Assembly (NCBI RefSeq): GCF_004357985.1
Contig: NZ_SMTF01000001.1
Location: 434,001 to 498,000, forward strand
Source: Luteimonas aestuarii
GTDB taxonomy: Bacteria > Pseudomonadota > Gammaproteobacteria > Xanthomonadales > Xanthomonadaceae
Direction: 5' to 3'
Length of the DNA: 64,000 nucleotides
The notes beneath the pieces were generated by a model, which was given only the letters and a program-made list of their open reading frames with translations, ran no database searches and was not told the origin of the DNA. Shown here piece by piece: positions 9,142 to 16,901 of the stretch. How positions within the stretch are numbered: position 1 is the first letter of the stretch; each line of letters begins with the position of its first letter. The translations under genes were made by a program, and so were the position numbers.

Positions 9142-9641
9142 ACGGATTGCACGCCCTCCAGACGTGGTGGCAGGCGCGCGACGTCCGCGAACGGCGCTTG
9201 CTGTGGCTGATCCTCGCGGCCCTGGCGGCCTTCGCGTGGTGGTATGGAATGCTCACACCGCTACGACAGGTCCGGGAGACCGCGCATGCTTCGCACCAGC
9301 GCGCCGCCGACACGTTTGCAGTCGTGCAGGCCGCCGCAGCGCGGCTGGCAACGCAGCCCGGCGACGCAACAGCGCCAACGACGCGCGAGGCGGTCTCGGC
9401 GGCTGTCGTCGACGCCGCCCGCGCCACCGGCGTGGCCATCACGCGCGATCGCGACGGCGAGCCGGGCACATGGCTGGTCGACATCGACGCCGTGGACCAT
9501 GCACCGCTGGTCGCGTGGCTGGAACAGATGCGCCGCCAGCACGGATTGGCCCCTGACGCGCTGCACGTCACGACCGGGAACGGACAGCTGCGCGTGCATG
9601 CGCGGTTCCTGGTTCCGACGCCACCCGCGCCGGGACGCTGA
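9138..9641 (+). CDS. gspM: GspM, type II secretion platform protein
   Basis: This 167-residue protein has the GspM layout: a short cytoplasmic N-terminus (LQTWWQARDVRERR), one membrane helix near residues 19-36 (LLWLILAALAAFAWWYG) and a periplasmic part ending in a small ferredoxin-like domain (GTWLVDIDAVDHAPLVAWL). GspM stabilises GspL. It is the last gene of the operon. In Xanthomonas xcs the next gene would be gspN, which is not seen here; the next gene is convergent. A hairpin at 9646-9665 follows the stop by four bases. Confidence 0.9.
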   Translation: MNGLHALQTWWQARDVRERRLLWLILAALAAFAWWYGMLTPLRQVRETAHASHQRAADTFAVVQAAAARLATQPGDATAPTTREAVSAAVVDAARATGVAITRDRDGEPGTWLVDIDAVDHAPLVAWLEQMRRQHGLAPDALHVTTGNGQLRVHARFLVPTPPAPGR

Positions 9642-9645
9642 GTCG

Positions 9646-9665
9646 CCCCGGCGCGGATGCCGGGG
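9646..9665. terminator. Hairpin between convergent gspM and porin genes
   Basis: CCCCGGC and GCCGGGG pair around a six-base loop. There is no U-tract on either strand, so this is a terminator-like hairpin, not a proven intrinsic terminator. It lies exactly between the two convergent stop codons and could protect both 3' ends. Confidence 0.4.
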
Positions 9666-9675
9666 GCCGCGTGCA

Positions 9676-10986
9676 TCAGAACGCGAACTGGGCCCGCAGC
9701 GCGTATTGCCCGGTTTCGTCGCCGGTGGCGCGGTTGTCGCCTTGCGTGTAGTTGAGCATGAAGCGCAGGTTCGGGTTGACGTAGTAATTCAGCCCGAGGA
9801 TCCAGCTGCGTACGTCCAGCGCGGCCACGTCGCGGTTGCGGATGGCGTCGTAGCGGGCGGTCAGTTCCCACTGCCCGTCCGCGCCGACCTTCGGCGAACC
9901 GAACACACCGGTCGCCGACTTGTAGGGCTTGTGCGCGCCGCCGAACAGCCAGCCGCCCTGCACGTACCAGGTCTGGACGTCGCTGTCGCCGCCGCCCTGC
10001 TGGCCGAAGCTTGCGCGCACGTACTCGGACTGCGCGAACGCGGACCCCATTGCCGCTGCGACTTCCAGCCCATGCGCCGTGACCTCGCCGCCACTGGCGC
10101 TGGTGGTGACGGCAATGGTCTGCGCGGGACCGCGCCGACCGGCGTAGTTCGCCACCGCGGCGATATCGGCCGAACCCAGCCGCACGTCCTCGTGGCTGGC
10201 CCATGCACCCAGGTGCAGCGTACGGCCCTCGTCGTTGATCGGGGCATAGGTGACGCGGCCCGCCACGCCATGGCCCTCGTTGCGCGGCCCGTTGGCACCG
10301 CGCAGGTTGAACACGCTGAGGCCGGCGGTGTAGTGATCCCCCGAGCGCTGGTAGCCCACGCCCTGCTGGAACTGCCGGCCGTTGAACAGGCCGCTGCCCG
10401 ATGCGAACGGGCGCTCCATCATCAGGATCTCGTTGGAGCTGGTCAGTTCCTCCATCGACCGGTAGGGCTTGAACTGGCCGATGATCGCCTTGCCGCCGAA
10501 CAGCGAGGTACCGATGTACGCATCGCGCAGACCATCGAGGTTGCTGCCGGCCGCGAAATCCTGCTCAAGCTTGTAGTCCCATCCATAGGCCTTGCCCTGC
10601 AGGGTCAGGCGCGCGCGCCGGAATTCGGTGGTGCCGATGGCCGCGGCGATGTCGCGATCGAAAGCATACGCGTCGAAGTGCACCCGCCCGCCCAGCGACA
10701 CCTCGAACGCCTTGTCCGCCGAAACCACCTTCAAGCCGCCTCGCGTATCCACCGATGGCGTGGCCGATCCGGGTTCGGCCACGCCCTGCTCGACAGCGCC
10801 AGGGGATGCGTCCGCAGGGGGCGACGCGGTTGCGCGCGTCTCGAGTTGTTCGATGCGCGCCTGCAACTGCTGCAGTTGCGCCTTCAGCAAGGCGATCTCT
10901 TCGGCGTCGCTGGCATGCGCCGTCGCCGGTGCCGCGGCGGCAATCGCCATTGCGAGGACGGTCGGAAGCAACAAGGGTTTCGACAC
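9676..10986 (-). CDS. Phosphate-selective porin, OprO/OprP family
   Basis: This 436-residue outer-membrane protein begins with a signal peptide (SKPLLLPTVLAMAIAAAAPATAHA) followed by a leucine/glutamine coiled coil (EIALLKAQLQQLQARIEQLETR, about residues 28-49), the usual start of OprP-type porins. The body alternates aromatic beta strands with turns (VSLGGRVHFDAYAF, YKLEQDFAAG, AIIGQFKPYRSMEELTSS) and ends in phenylalanine (RAQFAF), as outer-membrane barrels do. The start is a GTG at 10986, which gives a clean signal peptide; longer frames would add a cytosolic-looking leader. A Pho-box-like repeat lies 84 bases upstream, and pstS is divergent. The likely role is phosphate (or polyphosphate) uptake under starvation. 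Substrate preference (phosphate or pyrophosphate) cannot be told from sequence alone. Confidence 0.88.
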   Translation of the reverse strand: MSKPLLLPTVLAMAIAAAAPATAHASDAEEIALLKAQLQQLQARIEQLETRATASPPADASPGAVEQGVAEPGSATPSVDTRGGLKVVSADKAFEVSLGGRVHFDAYAFDRDIAAAIGTTEFRRARLTLQGKAYGWDYKLEQDFAAGSNLDGLRDAYIGTSLFGGKAIIGQFKPYRSMEELTSSNEILMMERPFASGSGLFNGRQFQQGVGYQRSGDHYTAGLSVFNLRGANGPRNEGHGVAGRVTYAPINDEGRTLHLGAWASHEDVRLGSADIAAVANYAGRRGPAQTIAVTTSASGGEVTAHGLEVAAAMGSAFAQSEYVRASFGQQGGGDSDVQTWYVQGGWLFGGAHKPYKSATGVFGSPKVGADGQWELTARYDAIRNRDVAALDVRSWILGLNYYVNPNLRFMLNYTQGDNRATGDETGQYALRAQFAF

Positions 10987-11069
10987 GGGATACTCCGGGC
11001 TGGGGGTCGGTCTCGCGATCGAGGCCAGCACTCGGCCCGCGCGAACGCAGGAAAGCCTGGGCATCGATT

Positions 11070-11087
11070 GTGACAACACGATGTCAA
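11070..11087 (-). promoter_or_regulatory. Pho-box-like site before the porin gene
   Basis: On the minus strand the site reads TTGACAT, four bases, TTGTCAC: two seven-base half-sites 11 bases apart, as in PhoB boxes (CTGTCAT-N4-CTGTCAT). A further TTGTCAC lies nine bases upstream on the same strand, and a CTGTCAC about 28 bases beyond that. The site is 84 bases before the porin GTG. PhoB binding is inferred from the repeat spacing and gene content. Confidence 0.6.
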
Positions 11088-11312
11088 TCGTGACAATTTC
11101 ATTTCCCGGTTGTGTTTGTTTCGTGACAGTGGTCTTCAGGCCATCCGAGGATCGACCGTGGCTGTCATGCAACCGAAACCTGCGGATCATCAACCTGCCA
11201 TCTGGGCGGGGTCCACTATGCGCAGGCCATCCGCAGAGGCGCGCCCTCCCACGTTCCCCGCGGCTGCAAGCCGGCAGATCTCTCTCCCCAATTGGCGTCC
11301 TACGCTCCCCAT

Positions 11313-11335
11313 CGGGCCCTCGGGCCCGTTTTTTT
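11313..11335 (+). terminator. Orphan intrinsic terminator between porin and pstS
   Basis: CGGGCCC and GGGCCCG pair around a two-base loop and are followed by seven T on the plus strand. This is a textbook Rho-independent terminator for plus-strand transcription. No plus-strand gene ends here: upstream on the same strand lie only the region divergent from the porin gene and gspM 1.7 kb away. It therefore either ends a short untranslated RNA starting after about 11090 or attenuates a long pstS leader. Confidence 0.75.
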
Positions 11336-11364
11336 GAGCCCCTCTTCCCGGAACGCCCCGGAGG

Positions 11365-11393
11365 ATGTCATCCGCCTGTAACAAAAACATCAT
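11365..11393 (+). promoter_or_regulatory. Pho box of pstS
   Basis: ATGTCAT, four bases, CTGTAAC, four bases, ACATCAT: three seven-base units with an exact 11-base period, 53 bases before the pstS ATG. The first two fit the PhoB half-site CTGTCAT well and the third is weaker. Position and period match activated Pho promoters, in which PhoB sites replace the -35 element. PhoR/PhoB are not in the window. Confidence 0.7.
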
Positions 11394-11445
11394 TTCATAG
11401 TCCGGCCAGTGCCGCCCCGAGCGGCGTCCTACTTCCGGAGATTCC

Positions 11446-12519
11446 ATGAAAGCCATCCAGGCGCGCACCGCCCTTCTCTCGTTCGCAGCAGCGTCGCTGC
11501 TCGCCGCATGCGGCTACGAAAGCGCAAGCGGGAGCCAGGAGACCGCCGCCACGGGCGGCACCCAGCGAGGTGCCCAGATCACGGGCGCCGGCGCCACCTT
11601 CATCTTCCCCCTGGTGTCGAAGTGGTCGGCGGACTACAGCGCGGCCACCGGGAACCGGGTCAACTACCAGTCCATCGGCTCGGGCGGCGGCATCGCCCAG
11701 ATCAAGGCCGGCACGGTCGACTTCGGCTCCAGCGACAAGCCGCTGCCCAGCGAGGAACTGGCCGAGGCCGGCCTGGTCCAGTTCCCCTCCGCCATCGGCG
11801 GCGTGGTCCCGGTGGTCAACATCCAGGGCCTGCAGCAGGGCGAACTGCGCCTGACCGGCCCGGTGCTGGCCGACATCTTCCTGGGCAAGGTCAGTACCTG
11901 GAACGACCCGGCCATCACCGGCCTCAACCCCGGCGTCAGCCTGCCGGACGGCAAGATCAGCATCGTCCACCGCTCGGACGGCTCCGGCACCACGTTCAAC
12001 TTCACCAACTACCTGTCCAAGGTCAGCCCGGACTGGAAGAGCAGCGTCGGCGAAGGCACCTCGGTGCAGTGGCCCAGCGGCGTCGGCGGCAAGGGCAACG
12101 AAGGCGTGGCGTCCTACGTGCAGCAGATCCGCGGCTCGATCGGCTATGTCGAGCTGGCCTATGCGCTGCAGAACAACATGCCGTATGCGCAGATGCAGAA
12201 CGCCGCCGGCAACTGGATCCGCCCGAACGAATCGTCCTTTGCGGCCGCCGCCGCGAACGCCGATTGGGCGAACGCGCGCGACTTCAACCTGGTCATCACC
12301 GACGCCCCCGGTGCCGACGCCTGGCCGATCACCGCCACCAACTTCATGCTGATGCACAAGCAGCCGCGGGATGCCGCGCGCAGCCGGGCCACCCTCGACT
12401 TCTTCAAGTGGGCGCTGGAAAACGGCCAGGCCCAGGCAGCGGAACTCCACTACGTGCCGCTGCCGGCGGAGCTGGTGCAGCAGATCGAAGCCTACTGGGC
12501 AGCGGAAATCCAGCAGTAA
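11446..12519 (+). CDS. pstS: PstS, phosphate ABC transporter substrate-binding lipoprotein
   Basis: This 357-residue protein binds inorganic phosphate and delivers it to PstCA. A lipoprotein signal ends at LLAAC (Cys22), so it is predicted to be membrane anchored rather than free. Phosphate-binding loops are visible: GAGATFIFPL near residue 46, GSGGGIAQIKAGTVDFGSSD near 87, and RSDGSGTTFNFTNYL near 177. GSIGYVELAYA follows. The length is normal. The ATG is preceded by GGAG and by the Pho box. A 174-base gap with two strong hairpins separates it from pstC, which is common for binding-protein genes that are expressed more than the permease. Confidence 0.95.
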   Translation: MKAIQARTALLSFAAASLLAACGYESASGSQETAATGGTQRGAQITGAGATFIFPLVSKWSADYSAATGNRVNYQSIGSGGGIAQIKAGTVDFGSSDKPLPSEELAEAGLVQFPSAIGGVVPVVNIQGLQQGELRLTGPVLADIFLGKVSTWNDPAITGLNPGVSLPDGKISIVHRSDGSGTTFNFTNYLSKVSPDWKSSVGEGTSVQWPSGVGGKGNEGVASYVQQIRGSIGYVELAYALQNNMPYAQMQNAAGNWIRPNESSFAAAAANADWANARDFNLVITDAPGADAWPITATNFMLMHKQPRDAARSRATLDFFKWALENGQAQAAELHYVPLPAELVQQIEAYWAAEIQQ

Positions 12520-12558
12520 CGCACTTGCGATACCGTCAGGCCTGACCGGCCACGCCAC

Positions 12559-12582
12559 GGACGCACGCACCCGCGTGCGTCC
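12559..12582 (+). repeat. Hairpin 1 in the pstS-pstC gap
   Basis: A perfect 10-base-pair stem (GGACGCACGC with GCGTGCGTCC) around loop ACCC. It has no T-tract. With hairpin 2 it probably shields the pstS mRNA from 3' exonucleases or causes partial termination; this is inferred from position. Confidence 0.6.
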
Positions 12583-12591
12583 CGCTGGCTG

Positions 12592-12610
12592 GGCCGCCAA
12601 CACGGCGGCC
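12592..12610 (+). repeat. Hairpin 2 in the pstS-pstC gap
   Basis: GGCCGCC and GGCGGCC pair perfectly around AACAC, nine bases after hairpin 1. It has no T-tract. See hairpin 1 for the inferred role. Confidence 0.6.
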
Positions 12611-12693
12611 AGGCAGGGCGGAACACTGGAACGGACGGCGCCCGTCTCCGGCTTGCCGTTCCACATGTGGACTATCGAACGAACCGGGATGCC

Positions 12694-13656
12694 ATGAACG
12701 CCACCGCCCTCCCCGCCGCCGGCGCTCGCGATACACGCGACGCCCGCAATGACCGGCTGTTCCGCTGGCTGCTGGTTGCCACCGTCGCGTTCGTCATGGT
12801 CGCCCTGGCCGGCGCCGCGCTGTCGATGCTGTGGGGCGGTCGCGACGCCCTCGCTTCGCAAGGCCTGTCCTTCTTCTTCTCGACCGAATGGAATCCGGTG
12901 GAGAACAAGTACGGCGCACTGGTCCCGATCTACGGCACCGTGGTCACGGCCGTCATCGCCATGCTGGTCGCGGTGCCGGTGAGCTTCGGCATCGCCTTCT
13001 TCCTGACCGAGGTGGCGCCGCGCTGGATGCGCGGACCGGTCGGCACCGCGATCGAACTGCTGGCCGGCATCCCGTCGATCATCTACGGCATGTGGGGCCT
13101 GTTCGTGCTGGTGCCGGTGATGACCACGCACGTCACGCCGTGGATGAACGACCACCTCGGCACGATCCCGGGCATCGGCATGCTGTTCCGCGGACCGCCA
13201 CTGGGCATCGGCTTGCTGACCGCCGGTTTCGTGCTGGCGATCATGATCATCCCCTTCATTTCCTCGGTGATGCGCGAGGTGTTCCTCACCGTGCCCACGC
13301 GCCTGAAGGAATCGGCCTACGCCCTCGGCGCGACCAAGTGGGAGGTGAGCTGGAACATCGTGCTGCCCTACACCCGGTCGGCGGTGATCGGCGGCATGTT
13401 CCTCGGCCTCGGCCGCGCGCTGGGCGAAACCATGGCGGTCGCCTTCGTGGTCGGCAACTCGGTACGGTTCTCCGCATCCCTGCTCGAGCCGGGCACCACC
13501 ATCGCCGCACTGATCGCGAACGACTTCGGCGAAGCCACCGAAACCTACCGCTCGGCCCTGCTGCTGCTCGGCTTCGTGCTGTTCGTGGTGACCTTCGTGG
13601 TACTGGCCATCGCCCGCCTGATGCTGATGCAGCTGGCGCGCAGGGAGGGCAACTGA
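12694..13656 (+). CDS. pstC: PstC, phosphate ABC transporter permease
   Basis: This 320-residue permease forms the phosphate channel with PstA. After a hydrophilic N-terminus there are about six membrane segments: residues 28-48 (WLLVATVAFVMVALAGAALS), 85-112, 130-152, 168-190 and two near the C-terminus. The EAA loop that docks on PstB is ESAYALGATKWEVSW, followed by LGRALGETMAVAFVVGNS. The ATG at 12694 starts the conserved part; a GTG at 12667 is an alternative that adds nine residues. The stop overlaps the pstA ATG by one base (TGATG). Confidence 0.94.
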   Translation: MNATALPAAGARDTRDARNDRLFRWLLVATVAFVMVALAGAALSMLWGGRDALASQGLSFFFSTEWNPVENKYGALVPIYGTVVTAVIAMLVAVPVSFGIAFFLTEVAPRWMRGPVGTAIELLAGIPSIIYGMWGLFVLVPVMTTHVTPWMNDHLGTIPGIGMLFRGPPLGIGLLTAGFVLAIMIIPFISSVMREVFLTVPTRLKESAYALGATKWEVSWNIVLPYTRSAVIGGMFLGLGRALGETMAVAFVVGNSVRFSASLLEPGTTIAALIANDFGEATETYRSALLLLGFVLFVVTFVVLAIARLMLMQLARREGN

Positions 13657-14555
13657 TGAGCGCACTGGGCATCCAGGTCAAGACCGAAGCGGAACTGCGC
13701 ACCGCCGACCGCCTGTACGGCAAGCGTCGCATCTACAACGCCGTCGCCATCATCCTGGCGGTCGTCACTGCGTTGTTCGGCCTGTTCTTCCTCGGCTGGA
13801 TTTTGTGGACGCTGGCCTCGCGCGGATTGGGCGGCATCAACTGGGCGCTGTTCACGCAGATGACCCCGCCTCCGATGCAGGAAGGCGGGCTGGCGAATGC
13901 CTTCTTCGGCAGTGCGGTGATGTGTGGCCTGGCGATCCTGATCGGCACGCCCCTCGGCATCGCCGCGGGCACATGGCTGGCCGAATACGGCAACGCGCGC
14001 AAGGCCGGCACCGTCGTACGGTTCGTCAACGACATCCTGCTGTCGGCCCCTTCGATCGTGCTGGGTCTGTTCGTCTACACCCTGTTCGTGATGCAGACCG
14101 GCGGTCGTTTCTCGGCACTCGCGGGCGCCATCGCGCTGGCCTTCATCGTGCTGCCGGTGGTGGTGCGCACCACCGACGAGATGCTGCGGCTGGTGCCGGT
14201 GCAGATGCGCGAAGCGGCGCTGTCGCTGGGCGTGCCGCAGTGGAAGGTGATCATCCAGGTGCTGTACCGCAGCGCTTCGGCGGGCATCGTCACCGGCATC
14301 CTGCTGGCGCTGGCCCGCATCTCCGGCGAGACCGCGCCGCTGCTGTTCACTGCATTCGGGAACCAGTACTGGAACAGCAACATCCTGCAGCCGATGGCCA
14401 GCGTCCCGGTGGTGATGAACCAGTACGCGGGCAGCCCGTACGAATCCTGGCAGCAACTGGCCTGGGCAGGTGCGCTGGTGTTGACACTGTTCGTGCTGGT
14501 GGTCAGCCTCGTCGCTCGTGCCATCCTGCTGCGCAACAAGATATCCCATGACTAA
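13656..14555 (+). CDS. pstA: PstA, phosphate ABC transporter permease
   Basis: This 299-residue second permease subunit has about six membrane helices (for example [20 protein letters not shown] near residues 30-50). The EAA loop reads [15 protein letters not shown], followed by [19 protein letters not shown], as in PstA. The family motif [14 protein letters not shown] appears as [14 protein letters not shown]. It overlaps pstC by one base and pstB slightly, depending on which pstB start is used, so the permease and ATPase genes are translationally coupled. Length is normal. Confidence 0.95.
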   Translation: MSALGIQVKTEAELRTADRLYGKRRIYNAVAIILAVVTALFGLFFLGWILWTLASRGLGGINWALFTQMTPPPMQEGGLANAFFGSAVMCGLAILIGTPLGIAAGTWLAEYGNARKAGTVVRFVNDILLSAPSIVLGLFVYTLFVMQTGGRFSALAGAIALAFIVLPVVVRTTDEMLRLVPVQMREAALSLGVPQWKVIIQVLYRSASAGIVTGILLALARISGETAPLLFTAFGNQYWNSNILQPMASVPVVMNQYAGSPYESWQQLAWAGALVLTLFVLVVSLVARAILLRNKISHD

Positions 14556-14574
14556 CCTCGGACCGGACACGGCC

Positions 14575-15402
14575 ATGAACGACATCCAATCCGCGCCGTC
14601 GCAACGCATCAGCGTGGCCACGCAGGGGCGCGGCGCGCTCGCGCCCTCCCCGGTCAAGATCGCGGTCCGTGACCTCGACTTCCACTACGACAAGTTCCAT
14701 GCGCTGAAGAAGATCAACATGGACATCCCCGAGAAGCGGGTGACCGCGATGATCGGACCGTCCGGCTGCGGCAAGTCCACCCTGCTGCGCATCTTCAACC
14801 GCATCTACGCGCTGTACCCCAAGCAGGAAGCCAGCGGGGAACTGCTGCTGGACGGCGAGAACATCCTGTCGCCGAAGTACCCGATGAACCGCCTGCGCAG
14901 CAAGGTGGGCATGGTGTTCCAGAAGCCGGTGCCGTTCCCGATGACGATCTACGAGAACGTCGCCTACGCCATCCGCCACCACGAGAAGCTGTCGAAAAAA
15001 CAGCTCGACGAGCGCGTCGAACACGCGCTGCGCCAGGGCGCGCTGTGGGACGAGGTGAAGGACAAGCTGGGCCAGAGCGCACTGGGCCTGTCCGGCGGCC
15101 AGCAGCAGCGGCTGTGCATCGCCCGCGCCGTGGCGTTGCGCCCGGACGTGCTGCTGCTTGACGAGCCGACGTCCGCGCTCGACCCCATCTCGACCAGCCG
15201 CATCGAGCAGCTGATCGAAGAACTGAAGCTGGACTACACCATCGTCATCGTCACCCACAACATGCAGCAGGCGGCGCGCGTCTCCGACTTCACCGCCTTC
15301 ATGTACCTCGGCGACCTGGTCGAGCATGACGCCACCGAGACCATCTTCTCCAATCCCTCGAAGCAGCAGACCGAGGACTACATCACGGGACGATTCGGCT
15401 GA
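14575..15402 (+). CDS. pstB: PstB, phosphate ABC transporter ATPase
   Basis: This 275-residue ATPase drives phosphate import. Motifs in order are Walker [10 protein letters not shown] near residue 63, the Q-loop ([13 protein letters not shown]), the signature [14 protein letters not shown], Walker [14 protein letters not shown] and the H-loop [14 protein letters not shown]. All fit PstB. The chosen ATG gives [10 protein letters not shown]; an ATG at 14548 overlapping the pstA stop would add nine residues, and neither has a strong ribosome-binding site. It overlaps phoU by one base (TGATG). Confidence 0.95.
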   Translation: MNDIQSAPSQRISVATQGRGALAPSPVKIAVRDLDFHYDKFHALKKINMDIPEKRVTAMIGPSGCGKSTLLRIFNRIYALYPKQEASGELLLDGENILSPKYPMNRLRSKVGMVFQKPVPFPMTIYENVAYAIRHHEKLSKKQLDERVEHALRQGALWDEVKDKLGQSALGLSGGQQQRLCIARAVALRPDVLLLDEPTSALDPISTSRIEQLIEELKLDYTIVIVTHNMQQAARVSDFTAFMYLGDLVEHDATETIFSNPSKQQTEDYITGRFG

Positions 15403-16112
15403 TGAACACCCAACCGCACGACCACATCGTCAAGAGCTACGACGAGGAACGCCAGCGCCTGATCGGCGAGATCCTGCGCATGGGCGAGATGGCTGCCGCA
15501 CAGCTGGAAGCCGCGCTGGACGTGGTGGACCGCCGCGACGACAAGGCCGCCGCGCGCATCATCGCCAACGACGAAGCCATCGACGCGCTGGAGCACGTCG
15601 TCAGCCAGGACGTGATGAAGCTGGCGCTGCGCGGCCCGATGGCGCGCGACCTGCGCGAGATCCTCGCGGCCCTGCGCATTTCCGCCGACATCGAACGCAT
15701 TGGCGACTACGCCGCCAACGTGGCCAAGCGCTCGACCGCGCTGAACCTGTCGCCGCCGCTGCCGCTCACCCGCGGATTGAACGCGATCGGCCAGCTGGCG
15801 GTCACCCAGATCCGCGACGTTCTGCAGGCCTACCGCGACAACGATGCCGAAGCCGCGCAGCGCGTCCGCGCCAAGGATGCGGAGATCGACACGCTGTACA
15901 CCGGGCTGTTCCGCGAGTTGCTGACCTACATGATGGAAGACGCGCGCGCGATCACCCCCTGCACGCACCTGCTGTTCATGGCCAAGAACATCGAGCGCAT
16001 CGGCGACCACGCGACCAACATCGCCGAGAACATCTGGTTCCTGGTCCACGGCGACGACGCCCTGCCGCCGCGCGAGAAGCGCGACGGCACCAACACCGCC
16101 ACCACGCCCTGA
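15402..16112 (+). CDS. phoU: PhoU, phosphate signalling regulator
   Basis: This 236-residue all-helical cytoplasmic protein dampens PhoR/PhoB signalling when PstSCAB is active. It has the two-fold PhoU repeat, each with a metal-binding helix: [15 protein letters not shown] (about residues 95-109) and [16 protein letters not shown] (about 197-212). Length is standard. It ends the pst operon; a GC-rich 10-base-pair hairpin follows at 16121-16145. The one-base overlap with pstB shows tight coupling. Confidence 0.95.
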   Translation: MNTQPHDHIVKSYDEERQRLIGEILRMGEMAAAQLEAALDVVDRRDDKAAARIIANDEAIDALEHVVSQDVMKLALRGPMARDLREILAALRISADIERIGDYAANVAKRSTALNLSPPLPLTRGLNAIGQLAVTQIRDVLQAYRDNDAEAAQRVRAKDAEIDTLYTGLFRELLTYMMEDARAITPCTHLLFMAKNIERIGDHATNIAENIWFLVHGDDALPPREKRDGTNTATTP

Positions 16113-16120
16113 TCCCGCCG

Positions 16121-16145
16121 GCGCCGCCCCTCGCCGGGGCGGCGC
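16121..16145 (+). terminator. Hairpin after phoU
   Basis: GCGCCGCCCC and GGGGCGGCGC pair around TCGCC, nine bases after the phoU stop. There is no T-tract, so it is terminator-like only. It probably marks the 3' end of the pst operon before rnt. Confidence 0.45.
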
Positions 16146-16194
16146 GCGGCATGCGCCGGTCGGTCGAAGCCAGCAGCTCTGCTACGCTTGCGCG

Positions 16195-16836
16195 ATGACT
16201 CACGCCGCCGCATCGCCCACCGCGTCCGCATCGCCGATGGCGAAACGCTTCCGCGGCTACCTGCCCGTGGTGGTCGACGTGGAAACCGGCGGCTTCGACT
16301 GGAACCGCCATGCACTGCTGGAAATCGCCGCGGTGCCGCTGGACCTCGATGACGATGGCAGGCTGGTACTGGGCCAGACCGCCAGCGCGCATGTCGACCC
16401 GGCCCCCGGTACGCTGATCGACCCGCAGTCGCTGGAAGTCACCGGCATCGACCTCGACCACCCCTTCCGCATGGCCAAACCCGAACGCGACGCGCTGGAC
16501 CACGTGTTCGCACCCGTGCGCGCGGCGATCCGCAAGCACGGCTGCCAGCGCGCGATCCTGGTCGGCCACAACGCGCACTTCGACCTGAACTTCCTCAATG
16601 CCGCGGTCGCCCGCAGCGGACACAAACGCAACCCGTTCCATCCGTTCAGCGTGTTCGACACGGTCACCCTGGCGGGCGTGGCCTACGGGCAAACGGTCCT
16701 GGCCCGTGCCGTGCAGGCCGCCGGGTTCGACTGGAACACTCGCGAGGCGCACTCGGCGCTGTACGACGCCGAGCAGACCGCGCGCCTGTTCTGCACCATC
16801 GTCAACGACTGGCCGCGCGGCGCCACGCCGGCCTGA
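16195..16836 (+). CDS. rnt: Ribonuclease T
   Basis: RNase T trims 3' ends of tRNA, 5S and 23S rRNA. The 213-residue protein has the DEDD exonuclease motifs: Exo[12 protein letters not shown] near residue 25, Exo[14 protein letters not shown] near 123, and Exo[17 protein letters not shown] near 183, which is the DEDDh type. The linker [15 protein letters not shown] is also typical of RNase T rather than DnaQ, and the basic nucleic-acid-binding stretch [19 protein letters not shown] is present. Its first 14 residues are Ala/Ser-rich and could be shorter if translation begins at the Met at codon 15. It stands alone on the plus strand, 82 bases after phoU. Confidence 0.93.
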   Translation: MTHAAASPTASASPMAKRFRGYLPVVVDVETGGFDWNRHALLEIAAVPLDLDDDGRLVLGQTASAHVDPAPGTLIDPQSLEVTGIDLDHPFRMAKPERDALDHVFAPVRAAIRKHGCQRAILVGHNAHFDLNFLNAAVARSGHKRNPFHPFSVFDTVTLAGVAYGQTVLARAVQAAGFDWNTREAHSALYDAEQTARLFCTIVNDWPRGATPA

Positions 16837-16901
16837 GCTTTCACGCACCGCAATCATCCGCGTCGCTATGTTCGAGGCTCCATTGCACAAGGAGCCGGAC
16901 G

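Noticed and set aside
11110-11337. A 75-codon plus-strand open frame before pstS
   Set aside because: The start lacks a ribosome-binding site and the end coincides with the terminator. A non-coding RNA or leader is more likely.
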